A DNA stretch of 64,000 nucleotides from Orbilia blumenaviensis (taxonomy: Eukaryota; Ascomycota; Orbiliomycetes; Orbiliales; Orbiliaceae), in NCBI GenBank assembly GCA_036872755.1, contig JAVHNS010000002.1:2294001-2358000 (forward strand), in the 5' to 3' direction. Positions 36,780 through 48,300 of this stretch are shown in pieces. The notes under the pieces were generated by a model that worked only from the letters and a program-made list of their open reading frames with translations, made no database searches and was not told the origin of the DNA. Numbering within the stretch: position 1 is the stretch's first letter; each line of letters begins with the position of its first letter. The position numbers and the translations under genes are program-made.

Positions 36780-37477
36780 AAATGTGCGACTTGTCATATA
36801 AAAGTTTCACTCTCTCTCTCCCTCTCTCTTCTTTTGTCGTCTTTTGATCTTATCTGGTGTATGGAAAGGTGCTCTCTCTTTTAATTCATTTTCTTGTTAA
36901 TGGGGCTGCGAGGAAAGGATTTGGATAATAGGACTTTTTTTGTATCGTCCTTCATTTTCATGAACGCTCCATGGCTTTGACTTGGAAACTTGGGCCTGTC
37001 ATTGCCAATGTATCTCTTGTATGCATCGACATGCGCATTAGTAGCTAGCTGATTCGAATGATGAATGCATCTATGATCCCAAGCAAAAAACAAATCATCT
37101 CTCGTCCGGTAGAGACCAATAGACCAACCCTCGAGCTCCCCGGTGGACCCGTGGATTAATAATTGGAGTAATAGCTCGACTTGACCCAAAGTGTGCCTTC
37201 TAATCCCATGTAGTTAGCTGTGAGACGGCGGCACAGGAGCGGGGCTCATCGAACAACGCAAACACGGTGGCCCCGCGCCCCGCTTTACAACATGACTTCA
37301 TATCTCAGCTCCAGCTCGTAACCTCATTCCTATTTAATCCTTCCAAGCAAACCACCCTCTTACCAAAATCCTATTATCTCCCCATTTTCTCTTGAGCAAT
37401 TGTCGCCTTCGTGATCTAAAAATTACCATATCCAATTCTTTTTCTTAAAAAAAGCGAAAGTTCTCACGTGAAAAGAA
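36780..37477. other. Intergenic region
   Basis: About 700 bp holding the peroxiredoxin 3' UTR (pyrimidine-rich, 36810-36845) and the epimerase promoter. Nothing else is seen. Confidence 0.5.
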
Positions 37478-38503
37478 ATGGCATTGCACAAGAAGAAGCC
37501 TGCGGCTCTCGGGATCGACCTCGCTACAACCCAAGAATCCTCCTCTCACGGCTCTATTCAGGTTTCCGATGATTCGCAATTCGTAACTCTTTCTCTTGCC
37601 TCTGGCGCTTCTGCCAAGGTCCTTCTTTACGGTGCCACTGTAGTTTCTTGGAAGATCCAAGATCGCGAACTCCTGTGGCTTTCCTCGGCATCCGCGCTCG
37701 ATGGTTCGAAAGCCGTCCGTGGCGGTATCCCACTTGTATTCCCAGTCTTCGGCCCACCACCAGCTGGAACAGCTGTTGAAAAGCTCGCACAGCATGGTTT
37801 CGCCAGAACGAGTAAATGGAACCTTCTAGGTCGGGCTGAAGATGAGGAAGGTAGTGTTCGCGTTGAGTTTGGACTTTCGTCTGATAGCCTGGATGAGGAG
37901 ACCAAGGCGAAGTGGCCATATGCTTTTGGATTGATCTACTCTGTAACTTTGAGGGAGAATACATTGGAAACAAAGATTCTGGTGCAGAACCCTGGCAGCG
38001 AGGCGTTTGATTTTAACGTTCTGTTTCATACCTATTTACGGATACCCGTAAGTTCCTATTTAAACCACTTTTTTACCAATGCGCGTCTCAAAAGGTTATC
38101 CAAAATTACTAATGGGTTATATGTGTAGGATGTCTCGACAATCGGTGTCCAGGGTCTTAACAGTCTCACCTACCGCGACAAAACCCTTGGTGGATCCGAA
38201 CATCAGGAATCGTCCGAAGTCATCAAGATCACCAGCCAGACGGATCGAGTATATAAATCCGCACCAGACGCGATCACTGTCTCGGAGAGCGATAAGCCGT
38301 TGTATACAGTTACGAAGACTGGGTTGAATGATGTTGTATTGTGGAATCCGTACAGTGATGGAGTAGAGAAGATTGGGGACTGGGAGCCAAAGGAAGGGTA
38401 TAAGAATATGGTCTGTGTCGAGGCTGGTAGTGTCGCCAGCTGGCAGACCTTGGAGCCAGAGGCGACATGGGAGGGTGGAGTTGTTCATAAGGCTCATCTG
38501 TAA
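37478..38503 (+). CDS. Glucose-6-phosphate 1-epimerase
   Basis: Two exons, 37478-38047 and 38129-38503, phase 0, 314 residues. The enzyme interconverts alpha and beta anomers of glucose 6-phosphate (yeast YMR099C type, aldose-1-epimerase fold). Signatures include SGASAKVLLYGATVVSWK, LDGSKAVRGGIPLVFPVFGP, LAQHGFARTSKWNL (catalytic His region), FNVLFHTYLRIPDVSTIGVQGLNSLTYRDK and VVLWNPYSDGVEKIGDWEPKEGYKNMVCVEAG. Length equals the family norm of about 300. It has no signal peptide, so it is cytosolic. The intron interrupts the FHTYLRIP/DVSTIGVQGL junction. Confidence 0.93.
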
Positions 38504-39243
38504 TAAACTGGGAACTGAGGCAACGTTAACATAGAGCCCACGGCAGGCAGCCGGGCTCGATGATAACAAATGTCGCTATATGCCTATATACTGGGTTGGG
38601 AATACAGAATCGGGAACTACATTGTTATTTCTATAGCGTCGTCTTTGAGAGACACTCTAGCATCCATGTGTATGCTAGTATGGGCTGTAGAGCTAGTGGA
38701 AGATGGATGACATCTGGATTTTAGCTTCTAGAATAGGCACTTAGTCAAACTAGATGGAACTAATTTTTAAGCCGGCATTAAAATCAATCATGCATGAAAG
38801 CGAATAAGAGGAGGCCCCAGTTATCATTACCCAAGTATACTACCTAGGTTCTGGTTGTGTAGCAGAAGCTTGGTGTTGCAACTGTAGCTGCCCATAACGG
38901 TGAGTCAGCGCGCAACACCACCTTTTGCCGCCTAAACATCCATCCCCAAAACGTTACTGGTCACTACCTAGGAAACGAACTAGCTCCCGCGTCCATTGGT
39001 AATCGTCTACGCAGGTCCCTTCCCCACATATACAATCGCTCTCCAGCTCTTGGCACAAGCCAGTCGGATATCCATCGCGTTGCCTTGCAGGTCCCTATTG
39101 CATTGTGAAAGTCCAGGTTCTCCAGGTCCAAGGCTCCCTCTCCTCTCAAGCAACCACAATCACAACCATATCGATCCATATCGATCCAACCACACAAACA
39201 GCAAGACAAGACATACCGGGCCGAATCACGAATACAGGTCAAA
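38504..39243. other. Intergenic region
   Basis: About 740 bp between two plus-strand genes: epimerase 3' UTR and APC11 promoter. No other feature is seen. Confidence 0.5.
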
Positions 39244-39629
39244 ATGAAGGTCAAAATCAAGGAATGGCATGCCGTCGCTACATGGCGCTGGGACATGCCC
39301 GAAGACGAAGTTTGTGGCATCTGTCGCGTCGATTTTGACGGCTGCTGTCCGAACTGCAAGTACCCAGGCGACGATTGCCCTTTGAGTACGTGTAGCCGCT
39401 CTTTATATCTTTTCAAATGTTGGAAGTAGATACTAATACGATGTCAATTCAGTCGTTGGAAAATGTCACCATTCCTTCCACCTAGTAAGTCATGTTCGCA
39501 GAGGTCTCTTATCAGGGGAGAATATAGCTGATATGTGTATCACAGCATTGCATCCTTTCTTGGATTAATCAAGAATCCGCTAAGGGACTGTGCCCCATGT
39601 GCCGTCAGAAATTCGAGGTAGCCGCTTAG
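39244..39629 (+). CDS. APC11: Anaphase-promoting complex subunit 11 (RING-H2)
   Basis: Three exons, 39244-39385, 39453-39484 (32 nt) and 39546-39629, phases agreeing, 85 residues. APC11 is the catalytic RING subunit of the APC/C ubiquitin ligase, which drives exit from mitosis. MKVKIKEWHAVATWRWDMPEDEVCGICRVDFDGCCPNCKYPGDDCPL followed by VVGKCHHSFHLHCILSWINQ and GLCPMCRQKFE contains all expected Cys and His zinc ligands, and the length matches animal APC11 (84). The predicted end, KFEVAA, differs from the common aromatic/basic ending, and GTAGCC right after KFE could be an alternative donor leading to a longer tail (see findings). Confidence 0.92.
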
Positions 39630-39680
39630 TCCGCTCCTACCACCGTTTTTCCTACGTCGCTTTCTTTTCCTGTTGTTCAT

Positions 39681-39854
39681 ATGACCAGAAATGCTGTTCT
39701 TTTCTGGAGGCCTACGCCTGCTGCACCGGATCCGACGCCGGAACCGGAGCTTCAAGAGGAGGAGGAAGGCGGTGTGAGGCTTTTACCGGAGGGCAGAGAA
39801 ACAACTGACCTTCAAATTACTGGTGGAGTGGGTAATACCAGGCGTAATACCTAA
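39681..39854 (+). CDS. Small open frame with acidic/proline content (uncertain)
   Basis: A 57-codon frame from ATG 39681: it begins MTRNAVLFWRPTPAAPDPTPEP and continues into a Glu-rich and Thr/Arg-rich end. It starts only 52 nt after the APC11 stop. Its composition looks like a disordered protein tail more than random DNA, so it may be an extra exon of APC11 or a remnant. There is no homology I can name. Confidence 0.2.
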   Translation: MTRNAVLFWRPTPAAPDPTPEPELQEEEEGGVRLLPEGRETTDLQITGGVGNTRRNT

Positions 39855-39906
39855 GGACCTGGACCTGGACCTGGACCGGACCTGCTTGGACCTTTATCTT
39901 GGACCT
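39855..39906. repeat. GGACCT hexamer repeat
   Basis: About six copies of GGACCT, three perfect in tandem, then degenerate copies. Confidence 0.85.
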
Positions 39907-40195
39907 GGATGCTACCTCCTTGGCCTACTATGACCCTTTACTTTCTTTATTTTTATCTCCTTCTCTGGGATACTGGATCCTCTTTAGTTTTCCTTTTGAT
40001 GACCTTTCATTGCTCTCCTTATGCCCTCTTCTTCTATATCTCATCATTGTCCACTAATTCCCTTGGTCCTACGTTCCCTTTCGCCTACCTGGCAATCTAA
40101 TCCTCTTCACCTTAACTCTAGACAGAAATCGCCGACCCAAATACGCCGAACCCTTTCGCTAACTTGTCGAACGACGCCAATCCCAGGAACAGACA

Positions 40196-40357
40196 ATGAA
40201 TCCGAATCCGAAGCCGAGTGAGGAAACTTCCCGCGAACACCGTGAACGACTCGCAGAGCTAACGCGTGGTATCGCTCGATTGCTGGAGGGAAGGGAAACC
40301 AGCCGAGTTGAGAGGATGAGAAGGTTGATTAACAGATCAAGGAATCTGGGAAACTAA
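40196..40357 (+). CDS. Small charged open frame (uncertain)
   Basis: A 53-codon frame starting MNPNPKPSEETSREHRERLA and ending in a basic helix-like segment (VERMRRLINRSRNLGN). It is charged and looks helical. No family is recognised, and no ribosomal or promoter evidence can be offered; it may be chance. Confidence 0.2.
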   Translation: MNPNPKPSEETSREHRERLAELTRGIARLLEGRETSRVERMRRLINRSRNLGN

Positions 40358-40721
40358 TGTTACGGATGGATTCCTGTGGAGCCTCTTATGTTGCTCATTT
40401 CTTTGTAGCGAGCGTTATGATATTGATATCAGTGAGGCGGCTAACGGGGTGTTTTATGGGGGTTGTTACACTGAAAGGTGCATTTTACAGGCGCTGTCTC
40501 TTTTTTTTTTTCATACATCGTCTATTACTGTTTCATAACGATACGGCGTTTCTTTTTACACTAGAGCGCAACTAAACTACATCAGAGAATGGTTTTTATA
40601 TCGCTTTAGACGGATATGAATTATTAAATTACTTAACTAAATCGACTCGTGACCCTATCTGACCTCTAAAAGCGCAGCTATCTATGAATACGTCCCCCTG
40701 CCTATGAAATTTTCCACACAT

Positions 40722-42090
40722 CTACACATAATCCATCCCACCACCCTCAATCCACGCCCCAACCTTCATCAACCCAAAATTCAAATTCTCCGTCGAACAA
40801 GCATACCCAATCCTCACATACCCTTTGAACTCATCCTCATCAACTCCAAAACAGTGCCCTCCGGGCACAAACAGCACACCAGTATCCCTGATCAACGATT
40901 CACAAAACCTGACATCATCCACCACCTTCCCACTCCTCGGGTTCAAAAACTTCACAAAAGCAGTTGTACCGCTCACAGGCTTGACATACGTTATATTCTT
41001 GGGATACTTCTTGATAAAGGAATCAAGAATCTCCAGATTCCGTTCACAAAGCGCTACATTCCGCTTCACCAGCGCCCTTCGCACTGACGGTGAGAGCGCG
41101 TATGCTGCCACGGTATCATCGAGCTGAGAAACCGAGATTGTATTATAATCTCGAGCCTGAGCTAGCTGCTCTATAATATCCGGGTTATTAGAAGCGATCC
41201 AACCCACTCTAATACCAGCAAGACTATAAGCCTTCGACAACGACCCTGTTACGATCGTATTCTTATACCCAAGGGTCAAGAACGACGGTGGTGGCGGCGA
41301 AAGTGATGAGTGGTAAATTGGAGCGTACACTTCGTCACTTAATACCGTTATATCATATTTTTCAGCCAGAAACCGGATTTCCATGAGTGTTTCCAGCGGT
41401 AGAACAGCGCCGGTTGGGTTGTTTGGGTTATTTAATACCAGGAGTTTTGTAGCGCCGGGTACGATCAGTGATTTTAACTCGTTGATGTCGGCGGTCCATG
41501 AAGTTTCGGTTTCTTGGAGTTTCCAGAGGGAGACTGAGGCGCCCAGGGATGCGGGGACGGAGTGGAGTTGTTGGTAGCTTGGGTGGATGCAGATTACGTG
41601 GTGGGAAGGGTTGATGAGGGTGTAGAATACTAGGAAATTAGCGGCAATTGCGCCTGGGGTGATCAGGATTTGTGAGAAGGGGAAGTGGGAGGTTGAGGTT
41701 GAGTAGAGGGTAGAGATGTTGGTTAGGAGAGTTGGGGAGCCGCGGATGTGGCCGTAGTCGAGCTTTTTTTTTTTTCAATTTAATCCGTTAGTTTGAAGAA
41801 AGAGATATATATTATTTAGTAACCTCCAAAGGTGGACGAACTCGTTTTTTAGATAAAGAGAGTATCAGTGGGTTTTCGGAGTGGTCGTTATCACGGGTGG
41901 TCGACTTTGAAGCCAGCGTCATGAGATCAGTAAGAGATACCGAGTCACAGCATGTTTCTGCGATATTGTTGGTGCATTTTGTTTCATATTTATCCATCCA
42001 CTAGAAAGCTTGTTAAAACCATCGATATCTATAGGTTTATCGGACGGAGAGTCGTACTTGTTCAACGTTGAACGGTCTAATGTAGACCAT
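40722..42090 (-). CDS. PLP-dependent class I/II aminotransferase
   Basis: Three exons: 42090-42058, 42000-41842 and 41762-40722, phases agreeing, 410 residues. The start MVYIRPFNVEQ/WMDKYETKCTNNIAETCCDSVSL is typical of a fungal aminotransferase group often labelled aspartate aminotransferase or ACC-synthase-like. DYGHIRGSPTL is the substrate-side segment, LNNPNNPTGAV binds the cofactor, SDEVYAPIYH carries the Asp (about 207) that pairs with the pyridine nitrogen, and GSLSKAYSLAGIRVGW has the PLP lysine (about 241). YVRIGYA has the carboxylate-binding Arg. The substrate cannot be read from sequence. The second intron uses GTTCGT and an A-rich acceptor, so its donor is the least certain point; a few residues around 64 could change. 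Confidence 0.87.
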
Positions 42091-43101
42091 TGCGGCGATT
42101 TTATCGAGAACAATCTATGTAGGAACTATTTGTGTTGATAATGTGGTATTTTGCACACCACAATCCGTCGGGCCAGGGACGAGCGCGAGCGCAAGAGTCG
42201 GATCCGGGACGGAAGCACGAAGTAAGAGAAAGGGCCGAATATTGCTCGAAAACTGTTGGCTAGTACTATAGTTACAAGCGGGGGTGGGAAGTCAAAACAG
42301 TTGGTTGTACGATCTAAAATAACTCGATTGTTACCGCGGTTGAGGGTTTATATAGTAGGAGATCCGAGCTTGACAAGCTTTGCAGTTGGGTAATGAAAAC
42401 AGGGGTAGCTTAGCTTCAGGGTGGAGCTATAAAAGCGTGAGGTGTGAAGGATCTATGCATTGGATGCTTTAGTCGAACAAGTCTGGCTCATCCAGGGACC
42501 AAGTTATTGGCATAATGCATAAAGTTTGTCGCATTGTTGACCAAATTTGGGGGCTTCGGAGAGGAATTTCCATTCAAACGAACTTCGAGCTAGCTCGTGC
42601 GGTTTATGTTTCAACGAAGTTTATGGAATGATCTCGAAAGGTAGAGTATTCCATAGGATCGATCATAACTATGGAGTTTTAATTTGCCTATTGCAATAGG
42701 AGTTCTTGTTTTTGGATATAAATTTTTCATATTTGCGGTATATGTAGATATCTATTGAAAAACAAGCAACGACTGTACACCAAGTAGGTGGATTGTATTA
42801 TACAGAATCGACCGGCTTTCCTGATGCTAAAATAGCAGTATCAACATTGATGCACATATAAATGTATAACTTTAGTTTACCCGACCGTTAAACTTCGAGC
42901 TCAAAATGGTAATAGTGTAATAAGATAACAAGCCCGAAAGCTATATACTAGAATTTTACATCCTAGATTGGAAGCACTGAGATCTTGTAACATTGGCCTC
43001 CAAGTTAAAGGTTTAATATACAAAGCAGTCTAAACATCATCTACATACATACTCCCTACAACATTCTCCGCATAAACGATGGACGGAGCGAAACCTGGGC
43101 G
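42091..43101. other. Intergenic region
   Basis: About 1 kb holding the aminotransferase promoter on the left and the 3' flank of the WSC gene on the right. No further feature is seen. Confidence 0.5.
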
Positions 43102-45348
43102 CTAAGGTCCTGGTTTTAGAACGGTAGGATCATCGATTTCATTCATATTCAAAACGCACCGCGCTCCATCTACTGACCACCGAGGCGCCGAGGTAGGAAA
43201 CATTCGGATAGATTGGTCCTCAGGGGCATCCTTTACGACGTTGGTAACATACATCGTACCTTTGGTGTCTGTGCAGTACAAGTTCCCGTTATTACTTCCA
43301 AAGCACGCCTTTATATCAGCTTCTGCAGGCATCTGGAATGATCGAGAAAGGGACCACTGGAATTTATTCAGATCAAATCTCCAAAGAGCCATTTCGTTGG
43401 GTGTGCTGAAGTTTGCGGCCCCAAATGACCAAAGTGACTTGCCAGCGGATGGTATATAGGCCCAGTCGTTAACCAGCAAGACCGGGCCATGGCCGCTTGC
43501 GCTTTCCTTCTTATACGTACCCTCACCAACGGTCTTCCCATATTCCATAGAGAGAGGGTTCAAGTTAATCTGCATCCATCCGTTGCCCCCGTCTCTAATC
43601 CTGGTGGAAAGATAGTACTGCCCACCACTGTCGATGTCGCCAAGGTAGTAATTACTGAATTTGGGGTTTGTCATTATTTTTGAGACTTTTCCATCAGCAC
43701 TTATTCTCAGTAGAGTTGAGGATGACTGCTCGATTAAATAGAGGTTGTTGTCAAGAGTATTGTATGCCAGAGCATCTGGATAGGCTATTTGATCGGATAG
43801 CTCTAATCTGGTCATATGACCCGAACTGATTTCGAATGTGTATATGTTGGTTTCGTTTATAAGGAATGCATGTTTAGGGCAACCGAAGGATTGAACCGCT
43901 AGAGGTTTAACAGCGACGGGGTGTTTAGAACCGACTATATTACCGAAAGTCTGGGTGTTGTCGGTGGCGATAGTTTGCCCACTACTATTGGATGTGGCCG
44001 TTTTTGTTGATGCTATGGACTGGGTAGATGCTTTAGATTGAGTAGACGCTCTAGACTGTGTAGACGCTTTAGATTGAGTGGACTCTTCAGATTGAATTGA
44101 TTCTCTGGAATGGGTGTATGCGCTGGACTGGTTGACTGTGACAGTTTGGATTTTTGTAGCCGTAAGTGTTTTAACCCGTGTGGTCGTGTGTGTTTTGATC
44201 GATGTCTGTGTAGCCGTAACAGTTTCAACCTCAGTAGTCGTAAGAGTTACAATCTTAGTAGTTGTGACAGTCTTAGTCTGCGTAGTTGCAGTTGTAATAG
44301 TTTTGATATCTAAAGTGGTAGAAACCGCCGTAGTAGTAGAAACCGCAGTCTTGGTAGAAACCGCAGTTGTAGTGGAAATCGCAGTTGTGGTAGAAACAAC
44401 TGTTTTGGTGATTGTAAGTCTTCTACATTCTTTCTGGGTATCCGGGATATCGATGGGTTCCTTCGAACCCACGGTATCTACCAGTCCAAACTTAGCACCG
44501 ATTGAGGCGGTCTGTGTCCACGAAGCTAAGGTTGGTGCAATTATGGCATGTTCAGGAGCCGGGAATGTTACCATTACCGTGGTATGGACCATTCCACTTA
44601 ACATGTTAGTAATTAGTCCCCCTATTGCCGGCCCAGGATTAGAAGTAATTGATGGTGCTAATGGGTCGGAAGTGGCTGATGGTTCCAAGGACGGACCCGA
44701 GCTGGATACTTGTGCATTTGGCTCCTCTTCAAGCGGATCCCAAGACATCTCTTCGGACATCTTTTGCGTATCGTCAGTGTTAATCTCCGGTTTAACCTCG
44801 TTCGGACCCGAATTTGCAATGTTCGTAGGTAATGCTCCAAGGGGTTGATTACTACTATCAACCTCTATTTTGGGGGTGGCTATGTCTTTACTACAAAGAA
44901 AGATCAAAGTGCTACCACCCCCTCCACATTGCTCGTTTGAACCTCCAGGACACAATACGTTACAGTTGCCATCAGGGAGTTTCTCGCGAGGAGAGACTGA
45001 AAACTCGCTTCCACAAAAACACCATTCCCCGTCAACAGCAGCGAACTTGTGCTTCTTCCCAAAACAACTGTCCTGGCATATTCGCTGTGTCATGTCGTCG
45101 CTACGGATCACATCGAGGAATATTTTTCGATTATCTCGATCATAACAACCCAGGAAACGTGGCATGATACCCTCGCAGGCAGTCTTCTCTTTCCTTCTCT
45201 CAATATTAGTAGTGGGGAGGTTTCCAGCTCCATCTCGTTTTAGTCTGAGGCCTGGCTCGAATGCATCGATAGGGCTAGCTAGAGCTCCAGTCTGCGAAAG
45301 GCAGCTGCCGACTGCGAAGACATAGAGAACATGAAAGATAGTAATCAT
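43102..45348 (-). CDS. Secreted WSC-domain protein with propeller-like C-terminus
   Basis: Single exon, 748 residues. Residues 1-25 (MITIFHVLYVFAVGSCLSQTGALA) are a signal peptide, and LRLKRD at 34-39 is a possible Kex2 site. A WSC domain spans about 64-152, with the usual eight cysteines and GEWCFCG; WSC domains bind wall glucans. A Ser/Thr/Val-rich region (about 300-480) carries short repeats (VSTTTA, TxTKTVTTT, TQSKAS) and is probably heavily O-glycosylated. The C-terminal 260 residues, from FGCPKHAFLINETNIYTFEISSG, contain DALAYNTLDNNLYLIE and YYLGDIDSGGQYYLS, like the DUF6923 propeller-type domain. There is no membrane anchor at the end, so it is likely secreted or wall-bound. The domain reading is firm; the DUF6923 match is by eye. 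Confidence 0.87.
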   Translation of the reverse strand: MITIFHVLYVFAVGSCLSQTGALASPIDAFEPGLRLKRDGAGNLPTTNIERRKEKTACEGIMPRFLGCYDRDNRKIFLDVIRSDDMTQRICQDSCFGKKHKFAAVDGEWCFCGSEFSVSPREKLPDGNCNVLCPGGSNEQCGGGGSTLIFLCSKDIATPKIEVDSSNQPLGALPTNIANSGPNEVKPEINTDDTQKMSEEMSWDPLEEEPNAQVSSSGPSLEPSATSDPLAPSITSNPGPAIGGLITNMLSGMVHTTVMVTFPAPEHAIIAPTLASWTQTASIGAKFGLVDTVGSKEPIDIPDTQKECRRLTITKTVVSTTTAISTTTAVSTKTAVSTTTAVSTTLDIKTITTATTQTKTVTTTKIVTLTTTEVETVTATQTSIKTHTTTRVKTLTATKIQTVTVNQSSAYTHSRESIQSEESTQSKASTQSRASTQSKASTQSIASTKTATSNSSGQTIATDNTQTFGNIVGSKHPVAVKPLAVQSFGCPKHAFLINETNIYTFEISSGHMTRLELSDQIAYPDALAYNTLDNNLYLIEQSSSTLLRISADGKVSKIMTNPKFSNYYLGDIDSGGQYYLSTRIRDGGNGWMQINLNPLSMEYGKTVGEGTYKKESASGHGPVLLVNDWAYIPSAGKSLWSFGAANFSTPNEMALWRFDLNKFQWSLSRSFQMPAEADIKACFGSNNGNLYCTDTKGTMYVTNVVKDAPEDQSIRMFPTSAPRWSVDGARCVLNMNEIDDPTVLKPGP

Positions 45349-48300
45349 TGCCGATCATAGAAGCAGGACTTGCTTAGATCAAATAGTTTTTTTTCTTTCT
45401 GTAAACCCTTCGAAACTGTATATATTGATATATCGGACCGCTGCACAGTAACGAGTGGGAGAGGAAGTATGCAGGTTGTGGAAGTATGCACAGGCGTTTG
45501 AAAAAAAAGAACACCCCCTTGAATTTGGTACGAATCAGTTCCCGAACTCAACTGTAAAAAATTTCTTCCATGTTCTATGCTGCTCTAATCGTTTTGTAAT
45601 TGTAATATACGGTCATGGATGGTAGCCTAGGAATATTGAACGTCCAGGGTGTACTGGGAAGCCGATGTCGCCAGCTTACGAAGCTAGATGCTACCTGCGG
45701 CGTGGTTGACTCAACTGGTTAGGGATTTGCAATATTTGAGCCTTAGGAGGATGTGACCATGGGGTAGTCTCGGTCCCAGACGCTGTTGATCACGGGGTTA
45801 TAATACCTTTATGAGTTTATCCCGTTGGAATTCTGTTGCGGCGAGGAGGGACATTTTTTGTATGTACAGGCGGTGTATTACAGTGCCATAAATATAAATG
45901 CCATAAACTGCAGTCTCAGTGGCATAAACCATATTGCCTAAGGCATCGATATGGGGGACTCTTGGAATTTGTTGTTTGTCAAAATCCAACAAAGTTTCGT
46001 CATGCGCATCGGCACTATTTATTTATATATATTCTGTTCTGCCTGTTTTTTTTACGGAGAGCACTGCTCCGATTAACCGATATAAGGTAGTTTTATCAAT
46101 AAATTTTGAGCCTCAGTCCTTGATCCTTGAGAATATCTAGATTCCATGGAAATACAATAGTCTCTGAAATTATGTTGTATGGCTGTTGACCTTCCGAACA
46201 TTAATGATCATGAATTCGCTCAACTATGGCTATGGCATAGTTGGTCTATGCAGCGTGGCTCAGTATCTACTTAAGTAGGTATATACGTTGGAATCAAGGC
46301 ATCAATAATTTCTAGACATTTCTTGGCTCATTCCTTTGACCCATATAGCTGGATTCATTCCGAATAAAATGTGCAAAGATTTCGTCGTCATTCAGACTTA
46401 TTGTTCCTGCGCCTGCCATATGTAAAGCGTAGTATTTTGCGTAGGAACCACACAATTATTATTATACATGACTATTAATTGACGACTTCAACTTCCTAGA
46501 TACCTGTCAAGTGAGCTAAATTGCCAAACCTATGTTATAGCGTAAATTGAATGGCTCTCCAGCTACTCTCAAGTAGCTCAACTGCCTTCTATTTAGAAAT
46601 CAAATATGGTACCATAAATTTTGATTCCACGGGGACCATATAGTGTATAACTAAAGTTGTAAATAGGCATCTTTGGTATAATTATATATGCCCAAATATT
46701 CGATACCTAACCCAAGTCGCAAGCTCGTGGCACATATGATATAGACATGCGACCAACAAAAGATCTTAAAGAGCGGTGCCACCAGTATATAGCCATAATT
46801 GCAACAATTTAGTTTCAAATCTGTTACATAACATGTTAACAGCATGGAAATCTGCACGAGTTGGCTGTGTACAAACTGGATTACGAATTAACATTGATGC
46901 CTGCACTGCCATCTGATGCACGCTAGTATAACTAATCCGAGTTTAGGAGATATATATATCTCGTGGTAGAACGAAAGCTTAGAATCACTATAGCTAATTG
47001 CACTTGGTTTACTTGAATATATATATGTATACAAGATAAACACCTACGGTTAGTCTCAAACTTAATGTGGCACGACTTCGAAGCCCACACCTGGCTTACG
47101 AGTTGCGACCTAGTTTCTGCTAGGGGACGTTTGAGATCGAGAGTTGATTCCTGTTGTATTTTGGGTAACCGTTGGGTGTTTATGCATTGAAACAAACAGA
47201 TAACATAAGCTCGATTCCTTTGGGCGCAGTACATGTCGAATTTATAAACTATAGCTAACAAAGTTATGTATGAATAAGGGTCGTAAGAGTCCACAGACTG
47301 TTCAACTAGATTTGAAGGGTATGGCTTAGATACTTACCTAAATACTTACTTTAGTATTTAGTTGGGCAGTTAGTTTTGCATAATTGTATAATGCGTAATT
47401 ATATAATGCTTAACTTATAAAGTACTTATACATCAAGTAGACTCGAGGTTTGGGAGAGAACGGATTACGACCTCAATACTATTATCTGATATCGAGTATA
47501 GAAACACTGTTGCGAAATGTTTCTATTGCTCGGTTGCGGATAAGAATAAATTGGCCATGTTGTTTCATACGATAACCTATTGGTTTGTGAATGTAAGTAG
47601 AATTGGAGAACAATTTTAGCTAAGCCTACAAAGAAACCCCACAGCGGCCTCTATTAATGCATCTGGCATCCTTTGTTGAAATATTCATATTGTAGTAGTG
47701 GCACTGAGACTACGCACAGCTATGACAAGTGCAATGGTATATCTCAGGACAGTCTCCAAACTCTGATATAGGTTCGAAGTCGAAACGAAACATTTTATTC
47801 CCATGAGTTCAATATTTCTTACATTCGACGTCGATAATTTCAGCTTCAGATAGACGTTTGCGCACCACATGCTGCTAGAAACTTTTAGTGCGAACAATCA
47901 AGCACTTTGAGAGGTAAACAGCATCACTTGTGCGTAATTGCAATGTTGCTATCCTTCAAAAGTTGATCATTCCAACCCAAGCGTTCAGTTGGTCAATATC
48001 TTAACACGCTATACGATCTCACAAATCTAAAATCTACTCCAACCTCAATTGCTCAAATAACAGCGCTGAAAGGAAAGAACCCATACCCTCTTCCCCTCAA
48101 CCTCTAAGAATCCTAATATGCATTCCTGTATGCGCGTATGCATCTCTAGCTTCGTCGCATTCGCAGTCAAAAAGCGCTCTTGCCGGTTTAGGTTGCCGGC
48201 GGCGCTCGTAAATTTAGGTTTCGTTCCACAAGAAAAAAAAGTTCATCTGGAAATTTCGACACTTCCTAGCAATATGCTTTTTTTTACTTTTTTGCGCCTT

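Larger units (their letters stand above)
39630..40721. other. Region between APC11 and the aminotransferase
   Basis: Contains two short coding-like frames (39681-39854 and 40196-40357) and a GGACCT repeat at 39855-39906. The right end is 3' to the convergent aminotransferase gene. Confidence 0.5.

Noticed and set aside
44114..44848. Long plus-strand frame opposite the WSC gene
   Set aside because: Antisense shadow of the Thr/Val repeat region; the minus strand carries signal peptide and WSC signatures.
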